Assembly: GCF_901000735.1 (NCBI RefSeq)
Contig: NC_081541.1
Location: 36,474,060-36,538,059, forward strand
Length of the DNA stretch: 64,000 nucleotides
Reading direction: 5' to 3'
Origin: Corylus avellana
Taxonomy: Eukaryota > Streptophyta > Magnoliopsida > Fagales > Betulaceae
The notes below the pieces were generated by a model that was not told where the DNA came from, searched no databases, and saw nothing but the letters and a program-made list of their open reading frames with translations. Positions within the stretch are counted from its first letter, which is position 1, and each line of letters opens with the position of its first letter. The position numbers and the translations under genes are program-made. Positions 57,431-64,000 of this stretch are shown here, in pieces.

Positions 57431-58568
57431 TTGAAACATTACTTACCCACTTACCCCCAAGTATCAGCGGTTTTACAATCATAACGTCAAAATTTAACTT
57501 TTTGTAATGTCGGTATCCTATATTTCAGCACCTTTTAATTCTACCAGTCCATTAATATTTTTTTTTAATTTTTTTTTTCCAAATATGGAACTTCCATTGA
57601 TAAAATTTCATGAGCATAAAACTCTTACAACACAAAGGATATATCTTTGAAAAATCATAGCCAAAAGCTATGAAGATTATAAAGTCATAAAAATGATTTC
57701 AAGCTTCTTCTAACTCATGTACAATTACATTTAGGAATATATCTGCTTCGTGCAGACTAGATCTAGGACATGGATAGCCCAAATACAAAAACAAAAATAA
57801 AAAATAACTAGAAATTAAAAATCCGGCCGTGAGAGTTAAGCCCCCACATCGATCTACTCCATCATTCACTCGACAAACAAAATAAAAAACAAAAACCCCA
57901 CAAGCAGTAGCGGAGGAGCACGACATCGTAGACATCCCTTCGGAAGACACGCCTTGACCGAAAAAGACAATCAGATTAAGGTTGAAGAGACTGGATTTGG
58001 ATCTAGATATACAAACTAGATCTAAAACAACCCGTCAGAAATGGAGAGCGAAGGAGCCTATAGAGAATACACCAAGCACTGCTACCATGAAAGGAGAGGA
58101 GGGAAAATCTAGATCTTCCCTCCTCTTAAAGTTCTTCTTGGTGTTGTCTAGAAGAAAAACAGAGAGAGGGAGAGAGAGATTAATTCTAGAGAGAAGACAA
58201 AGCCTCACTTTCTAGAATCGTTTATTCCGATAAGTTATGTTAATGTTATCCATTAATATTTTTTATTAAATCTTAATGGATGACGCCAAAATGCTCAAAA
58301 TATCTATTTTTAATTTCTTTTACGAAAAAAATAAAAATAAAAATAAAATTTCCCTTGGCTCGTGGGTCAGCCATAGGTTTAGACTAGTCGTGGGCTTGGT
58401 GAACTGAACCTAGGGTACCAGACCCACAACCAAGCGGTAAACCATAAATGGTATGAGTGAAATTAAAAGGGGTTGAAATATGAGATACTAACATTACAAA
58501 AATTAAAACTTTAAAGTTATAATTACAAAACCTTTGATACTTTGGGCGGGTAAAATAAAGTTTCTCCC
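57431..58568. mobile_element. MULE-type foldback element split by a LINE
   Basis: The left arm (57431-57547) and right arm (58265-58568) are inverted copies: ACTTACCCCCAAGTATCA...GTAATGTCGGTATC on the left, GATACTAACATTAC...TTGATACTTTGGGCGGG on the right. Flanks AAAATCTAG and AAAATCTTC agree at 7 of 9. Confidence 0.7.
57564..58248 (-). mobile_element. Short LINE inserted in the foldback element
   Basis: Target duplications TCCATTAATATTTTTT lie at 57548-57563 and 58249-58264. The minus strand ends ...TTTTATCAATGGAAGTTCC then A-runs, a LINE 3' end. It joins a 5'-UTR-like purine-rich part to the 3' end without reverse transcriptase, as in the element at 3785-4930. Confidence 0.75.
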
Positions 58569-58693
58569 AAAATCTTCTAGGGCCTACTTTTCTTTGGTTA
58601 TTGTATTTAAGAAAATGTGCCAAGTGCAAATGCAATTAGGATGCAAAAATTCACTTTCCTGACTTTCAAATAGTTCTAACATAATTAAGTTTT

Positions 58694-58796
58694 GTCCCCA
58701 AAAGATAACTTAATCGGTTGAGGATTATCTCATAAAGTAAATGTCACTAATTTGAATTCCCTTCCCCTCTTGTGCGGACATGTAAAAAAAAAAAAA
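58694..58796 (+). mobile_element. tRNA-derived SINE
   Basis: GTCCCCAAAAGATAACTTAATCGGTTG, then CACTAATTTGAATTCCC and CTCTTGTGCGGACATGT plus poly(A). A diverged member of the 49410-49513 family, followed by a (CA)n run. Confidence 0.75.
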
Positions 58797-59334
58797 CACA
58801 CACACACACAGAGTTATTTTTTTATTTTTTATTTTTAATTAATTAATTAATTTTTAATACAAACAGGTTTTCCTTCACTGAACAAACCAACTCAGAAAAT
58901 TCAAAACCTGAGTCTTAATTTACATATTTTTAATGTGCAAAAAATTATTTAAAATGTAACTCGGACTTACACTTGATCCACGAAAAAGAAAAAGATAAAA
59001 TAGAAGAAGATAAAAAATTAAAGAAGCGTGTATTAAATTTTCATGGTTTACAAATTTGTCACAAATAAATTTATGCTTAGTGCGGTTGAATTAAATTAAG
59101 ATAACAGTTTTAATTCTTTTCCATGCTTATTATTTTTCAAAATAGTACAAAAAGCTTTATATATATATATATATAAAGGAGGTTGTACATAACTAATTGA
59201 ATCCGAAATCGATGAACCAATCTACCCGAATTGATCCGACCCGCCAAAAATATCAGAGACAAGAAGTAAAGAGATAAAGGGCTAAAGAGCACAGAGCTTA
59301 GTTTGCCATGAAAGCATAAGAAGTTGAAGCAGCT
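58797..59334. other. Upstream region of the ORRM1-like gene
   Basis: AT-rich promoter region with a TA run (59160-59175). A three-codon upstream frame (ATG AAA GCA TAA, 59308-59319) lies 15 bases before the main start and could dampen translation. Confidence 0.4.
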
Positions 59335-60745
59335 ATGGAAATTTTCTCTCCCTCAGCCACAATCACAAAACCCCATATATTTCCAAGCAAAGCTTACAAA
59401 ACCCAACCCCAAAATCCCACTATAAACATCAAATTCTCCAATTCACCAAACAAAAGGAACCACCTTTATCTCTCTTTTTCTAATTCTTCTTTCATTTCTT
59501 TTGTATGTCTCTCTACCACATCAACAACAAATACATTAACTTCCAGTTCCCTTTCTTTGTCTTCCACTCCATGTGACAACCACCATTGGCTGGTGCTCAT
59601 GGAGGCTCCTCCACAAGGCGTCAATTCCAAGCCAGAAGTTATTGACTACTACGTTAAGACCTTAAAAAGAGTTTTGGGCAGGTGGGTATGTTTCATTTCT
59701 TGTCACATTACAGTGTTTGGTTTTGGTCTGAGTTCTGCTTTGGTTGTGGTTTTGAACAGTGAGAAGGATGCTCAGATGTGTATATATGATGCTTCTTGGG
59801 ATACCCAGTTCGGCTTTTGCTGTGACATTGATGAAGAAACTTCCCGCGAGCTCGCCGGTAAGTTTCTAGTCTTTTTCACTTTCTTTGATTGGATTCTAGT
59901 TTGCAGTAGACCGAATCATCTGACTGTGCTTCAATTCTGTATCTTATTGATGCTTTAGATTTTGTGTTGGTGAGAAATTGAAATTGTGAGAAGTGTTGTT
60001 AATTTATTATTACCATTAATGTTCAGTGAGTGTCTTGTAGGCTTACCGGGGGTTTTATCGGTTAGGCCTGACCCAGATTATAGTTCTGTTAAAAATACAT
60101 TTGGTTCTTCAATCATTCAATCAAGTATTCTATCAAGCTCACAAATTGGAAGTACTGTGTTGTTTCCTTTGGGGAATACCAAACACTGGCTTGTCCGAAT
60201 GGCCATGCCGGGCGTTGGAGTTGTTACAAAGGCTCAAATGGTCGATTATTATGGTCAAACACTGACCAAGGTTTTGGGGAAGTAAGTAAACAACGTTTGA
60301 GGTTCTTGTTTTTCCCCTGTTCTATTTGATTGTGCCATTTCCATCAGAGCATCATTTTGTTCTCTTCACCCTGAAATTGGAGTAATAATTTTTTTAGTGA
60401 GAAGGATGCACAAATGTGTATATATCATGTTTCTTGGCAGTCAAACTTTGGATTCTGTTGTGAACTTGACGACGAATGTGCACAGGAACTAGCTGGTTAG
60501 TATTTGTGTTTACTCTCTTTATTTGCTACATGAGTAATTCTAAATGTCACCCTCATGTTCTTCTTCTGTCATCCCAAAACTGATGTGACTTTTAAAATTA
60601 CTATTGGATCAAAATTCAATAGTAATTTATCCTCCTATGTTTGTGATATTGATGTATTTAATGCTTCCATATGGTGCAGGTGTACCTGGTGTTTTATCTG
60701 TTCAGCCAGACAAGAATTTTGAGTCAAAGAATAAGGATTATGGAG
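59335..60745 (+). CDS. ORRM1-like plastid RNA-editing factor, tandem MORF/RIP domains, 3' end not seen
   Basis: Five exons join in phase: 59335-59681, 59760-59857, 60041-60281, 60398-60495 and 60680-60745, for 283 codons plus one base. Residues 1 to about 60 are rich in Ser, Thr and Asn with few acids, fitting a chloroplast transit peptide. Two MORF/RIP (DAG-like) domains follow, about 83-165 (HHWLVLMEAP, DYYVKTLKRVLG, EKDAQMCIYDASW, ELAGLPGVLSVRPD) and 196-283 (KHWLVRM, DYYGQTLTKVLG, EKDAQMCIYHVSW, ELAGVPGVLSVQPD). Such proteins bind PPR editing factors during C-to-U editing of organelle RNA. Tandem domains of this type are the N-terminal half of ORRM1, whose C-terminus is an RRM. No RRM is visible after 60745. 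It may lie in the gap at 61278. Alternatively an exon at 61039 would end the protein after nine more residues. Exons 2 and 4 have equal length (98), reflecting the internal duplication. Confidence 0.85.
60529..60635. repeat. MITE-like repeat in intron 4 of the ORRM1-like gene
   Basis: GTAATTCTAAATGTCACCCTCATG-type start and the arm GATGTGACTTTTAAAATTA relate it to 3072-3195 and 45070-45263. The right arm is mostly missing. Confidence 0.5.
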
Positions 60746-61277
60746 GTTTTTCCCTTTGTTTTATTTAAATACAACCTTTTTCATATAATATTATTTGCAA
60801 TTCTACCTTAGAGAAGATATAATATCATCCATGCTTTCGCCTGCTTAGAATTTTACTTCTCTCTTTGAGCATGATTGTATATATTGAAATCTTGACCTCA
60901 GACATATATTAAATATATGAACTAATTAATTTCGAGCACTCTTTTTCCTTTTTTGGTATTCCGATCATTGCTGCTTGATAGGCCTGTGTGTCAATGAAAG
61001 TAAATAACAGTAGCACTATTAAGCATTATTTGTGTCAGGTCACAACAAATATGTGTTTTCGAGATGATAATCCTTAATTAACTAAATTGTTTGTGCAATG
61101 AAATTGTATAGCGGATGAACTTCTTTGTAGCAGAGATGAGTCTTTTCCCTGGTTCTACTTGTGCTTCGGACTTGGGAAGACTTAGTAATGTATAGCAAAT
61201 GAAAATTATGTCGCAGAAGATATTCTTGAGTTTGTGGTAGAGCATGACCTTGCAATGGAATGCACAAAATCTCAATT
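60746..61277. other. Sequence downstream of the last ORRM1-like exon seen
   Basis: Intron or 3' flank. A possible acceptor TTGTGTCAG ends at 61038, and in phase it gives nine codons then TGA. No RRM motif (RNP1 or RNP2) is readable on the plus strand. Confidence 0.4.
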
Positions 61278-61377
61278 NNNNNNNNNNNNNNNNNNNNNNN
61301 NNNNNNNNNNNNNNNNNNNNNNNNNNNNNNNNNNNNNNNNNNNNNNNNNNNNNNNNNNNNNNNNNNNNNNNNNNNNN
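61278..61377. other. Assembly gap (100 N)
   Basis: Exactly 100 N, so the true length is unknown. It could hide the last ORRM1 exons. Confidence 0.95.
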
Positions 61378-63282
61378 ACAGGATAGCAAACAGTGGCTTT
61401 TGAGACTTCTTTTAGACAGCTCGTTTGACTTAGTATACATCGGAATTAAGAAACTCTCGTGAAACATGACTTTGTAGATATTTGAGTTAACTTTTCGCAA
61501 AGCTTGTTCCAATCCGAGATTTGAAACTCTAGATATTACATTTTTAGTAAAATTCATCAGGTACGAACTTTCCCCTCCTGGCTTTCCCATCTCTTTTACA
61601 CTGAATCTCTATATATAGTTGTTACCATGTTTTTGCCTATAGATAACAGTTTCAGAGAGAAGGTAAACTTATGTGGCCTGGCTAACTTGTTTTTTTGGAA
61701 TAAGCTCTTTGTGGGTATTACTTTTTCCGGTTTGAATGGTTCAATTAACAACATAAAGAATGTCCAATGATTGCTTAGGTCCCGGTCCATGCATTGCCCT
61801 TCATCTCACCTTTCTGGAATCCAAATGAAAAACCAGATGCATATTAATTACATTCAACCCACCATTCAATCTCAAGATGACCTCATGTGTTTAACAAACT
61901 TCAACCCTTTCTCTAGAGTCTAGACAAGATCAGTCCGGGAAGGTACCTCAGCCGGCCACCTAATTGAATTACAAGTTGACTAATCTTTTATAACAATTAA
62001 CAAACATCTACAAGTTTTGAGCTTTTCTTCCTAATCAAATTCCCGGCTATATTAAACTGATATATGTCTAAATGCATGTAATAATCACATATTTTTTTAA
62101 TACCCGTTTGGAGAAAAACTTAAAATTTCACTCGATAATCGTTGAAAAATATTAGTGAATGTGAATTCTAAGCAGTAAAATATTTGGCTTGACCTGACAT
62201 ATTGATCTGAGGATAACTTTGATACAAGAATATTTACAAGCATGTTCTGTTTTTTTTTTTTGTTCTTTACATATTTTGTGTACAAAGTATGTACTGCTAT
62301 AGTCTATGTAGATGTTTTTTTTTGTTTGTGTCAAAGAATATTTCCTGGACAAAAACTAGAATACATTTACAATCATGGAGTTTTTGGCTGAGATAACCAT
62401 CTTCACCAACCAGGCCGTACAGTGACACGTCATCCTACGATTGGTCAAGGAGTCAAAAGTCAAAGGCAGGCCCTTTGATAATCTGGTGGTAGAAGTTGCA
62501 GAGAAGGGCTTAACCCACAAGACTTTCCAAATTCTAACCCCCACGAAACTTCAGCTTCATTTTCCCTCCAAGTTTTCAACCCTTTGATTTTCCTTTTGTC
62601 AATCTCACAATCTTGTCTTTTGTGTCCTAACCCATATTTTCTTACTCTTTCTTTCATTTTCTGAGGAAAAAAGAGAAGAAAGAAACAACCTCTGCCACAA
62701 GAAAACGCGTTTAGTTTCATGTCTTTTTGTTTTGTTTCAAATCTTGTTGCTTTCGTTGTCTACTATATGATCTGCAGCTGTTCTTGCTCAGAATTCAAAT
62801 CTCAAGTTTGATTTCCTTTTGTTGTTCTCTGCGAATTTATCTTGTAAGTTTGTGATTATTCTTTACTAGGGAGCTCAAAGTTTTAGTTGAATTTATGCCT
62901 TCTCTTTTGTGTATTGCATCATCAACTGTCCATGCTTTTGTCTCTAAATTTTCTTAAATTTTGGGTGCTGTTTAAGCCAGAACTGCTGTACTGCTTCCTT
63001 TCTGGAGCCTTTGATCATCCAATTCCTTTTTGTAGAAGATCACAACTGCTGTGTGAGATTTCTGATTTCTCTTTTGGCTTTGTAATCTGAAATAGCTGGA
63101 ACCTGATTTATTCTTACCAACTGGGAAAGCTTTGAGTGGAGGTTTTAGCTTAATTGAACACATACATGCCTTTTTCTGTTGCCTGTATGAATGAGTTGGA
63201 ATTTGTAAAGAAGTGATTCCAGCTCCTTTCAGTTCAAGAGGGTAGGAGGTTCTAGTTCTTCTGCTACTTTGTCTTTGTTTGT
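61378..63282. other. Spacer with promoter and 5' UTR of the EXO70 gene
   Basis: No coding exon recognised from 61378 to about 62400. From about 62560 the sequence is pyrimidine-rich and transcript-like. A GTAAGTTTGTG at 62844 and an acceptor TCCTTTCAG near 63228 could bound a 5' UTR intron of the EXO70 gene. This is inference only. Confidence 0.4.
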
Positions 63283-64000
63283 ATGGGGGATTTTAGCTCT
63301 GTACTTCATCTCTGTGAAGGAGATCAACATGTGATTGCTGCAACTCAGCACTTAGTGAAGGCGTTAGGGTCTAGTAAAATCCTTAATGATGATTTGAGAA
63401 AAATCCTCTCACAGCTTGACAGCCACTTGTCTTCCATGAATATAATCACCACTGAAAGCAGGGGTCCGGGATTCCGAGAGGTCGAGGAGCAGTTCAGATG
63501 TTCTGAGGAGAAGATCATGGGTTGGGAGTCAAGACAATCGTTTATATGGGACTGTGGACCCTTGGAGGCTTCTCAGTATTTGAAATCTGTTCATGACATT
63601 CAAACATTGGTAGAAGGTTTTCGAAGTTTGTCTGCTAATGAAGATAGGAAGCATAAGGAACTTGTTAACCGGGCCGAAAGCCTTTTGCAGATAGCAATGT
63701 CGAAGCTTGAGGAAGAGCTAATCCACATTCTTGTTAAGCACAAGCAATACTTTGAGCCCGAATACATGTCTTTTCGCTCTTGGCGAAGGGATGTTGTGTA
63801 TGATGAATCCTTTGTTTCAGTTGAGGACATAGCATTTGAAGAAGAATCCCAAAGAAATTTTTGTGGCAGTGAATCTGAGGAATATATTCTAGACTTGGTC
63901 GATCCACATGTAATTCCCCATCTTAAGTCCATAGCAGATATCATGTTTGCTTCGAATTACCATCAGGAGTTCTGCCAGGCTTTCATAAGCGCCAGGAGAG
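63283..64000 (+). CDS. EXO70: EXO70 exocyst subunit, N-terminal part
   Basis: One uninterrupted frame from ATG 63283 to the window edge, 239 codons. EXO70 is the exocyst subunit that binds phosphoinositides and tethers secretory vesicles to the plasma membrane. Plants have many paralogs, usually intronless as here. Readable family features are an N-terminal helical region (HVIAATQHLVKALGSSK, DDLRKILSQLDSHLS), the conserved KIMGWES and IWDCGP, LLQIAMSKLEEEL, the segment FEPEYMSFRS, and the start of the main domain YILDLVDPHVIPHLKSIADIM. The full protein should be about 600-680 residues, so roughly two thirds lies to the right. The start and the spacing suggest the A/E group, but I cannot fix the clade. 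Confidence 0.92.
   Translation, partial: MGDFSSVLHLCEGDQHVIAATQHLVKALGSSKILNDDLRKILSQLDSHLSSMNIITTESRGPGFREVEEQFRCSEEKIMGWESRQSFIWDCGPLEASQYLKSVHDIQTLVEGFRSLSANEDRKHKELVNRAESLLQIAMSKLEEELIHILVKHKQYFEPEYMSFRSWRRDVVYDESFVSVEDIAFEEESQRNFCGSESEEYILDLVDPHVIPHLKSIADIMFASNYHQEFCQAFISARR

Noticed and set aside
63600..63944. Minus-strand 114-codon frame
   Set aside because: It is the antisense shadow of the EXO70 coding frame.

Overview
The window is nuclear DNA of a flowering plant, very probably a woody eudicot. It is AT-rich, its genes have GT-AG introns, and between them lie densely nested transposons. Six runs of N show a draft assembly. The species cannot be told from the sequence.

Layout. 1-2250: the 5' part of a minus-strand Ty3/gypsy retrotransposon (protease and gag, a tRNA-Met primer binding site, one LTR). 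2250-15900: repeats, with a 33-bp minisatellite, a LINE-like insert, a roughly 2-kb tandem duplication carrying a nuclear poly(A) polymerase pseudogene, a 681-bp exact duplication around an assembly gap, a solo copia LTR, Tourist-like MITEs and two hairpins. 16103-20640 (minus): an eight-exon Bin3/MePCE-type RNA methyltransferase gene with two in-frame stops. 21352-28693: a 7.3-kb Mutator-like element (MULE). It holds a broken transposase gene on the minus strand and, convergent to it, an intact spliced gene for a GRF zinc-finger membrane protein. 31121-37979 (+): an intact six-exon cellulose synthase-like G gene of 735 codons. 38350-46400: MULE-derived MITEs, a deleted hAT element, LTR debris and a tRNA-derived SINE. 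46449-56529 (+): an intact 14-exon MFS transporter gene of the hippocampus-abundant-transcript type (443 codons). Its introns hold MITEs, SINEs and a LINE with a nested LTR. 59335-60745 (+): an ORRM1-like plastid RNA-editing factor with two MORF/RIP domains and no visible RRM part. 63283-64000 (+): the start of an EXO70 exocyst gene.

The clearest theme is transposition. At least ten foldback elements, each about 0.37-0.95 kb, sit between 9-bp direct repeats. Many begin with a GGGAAACTTCACTT-like or GGGTAAAGTCNACTT-like terminus resembling the ends of the 7.3-kb MULE. The window therefore appears to hold a former or partial autonomous MULE together with short elements it, or a relative, may have moved. 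The host genes are unrelated single genes and do not form a pathway cluster.
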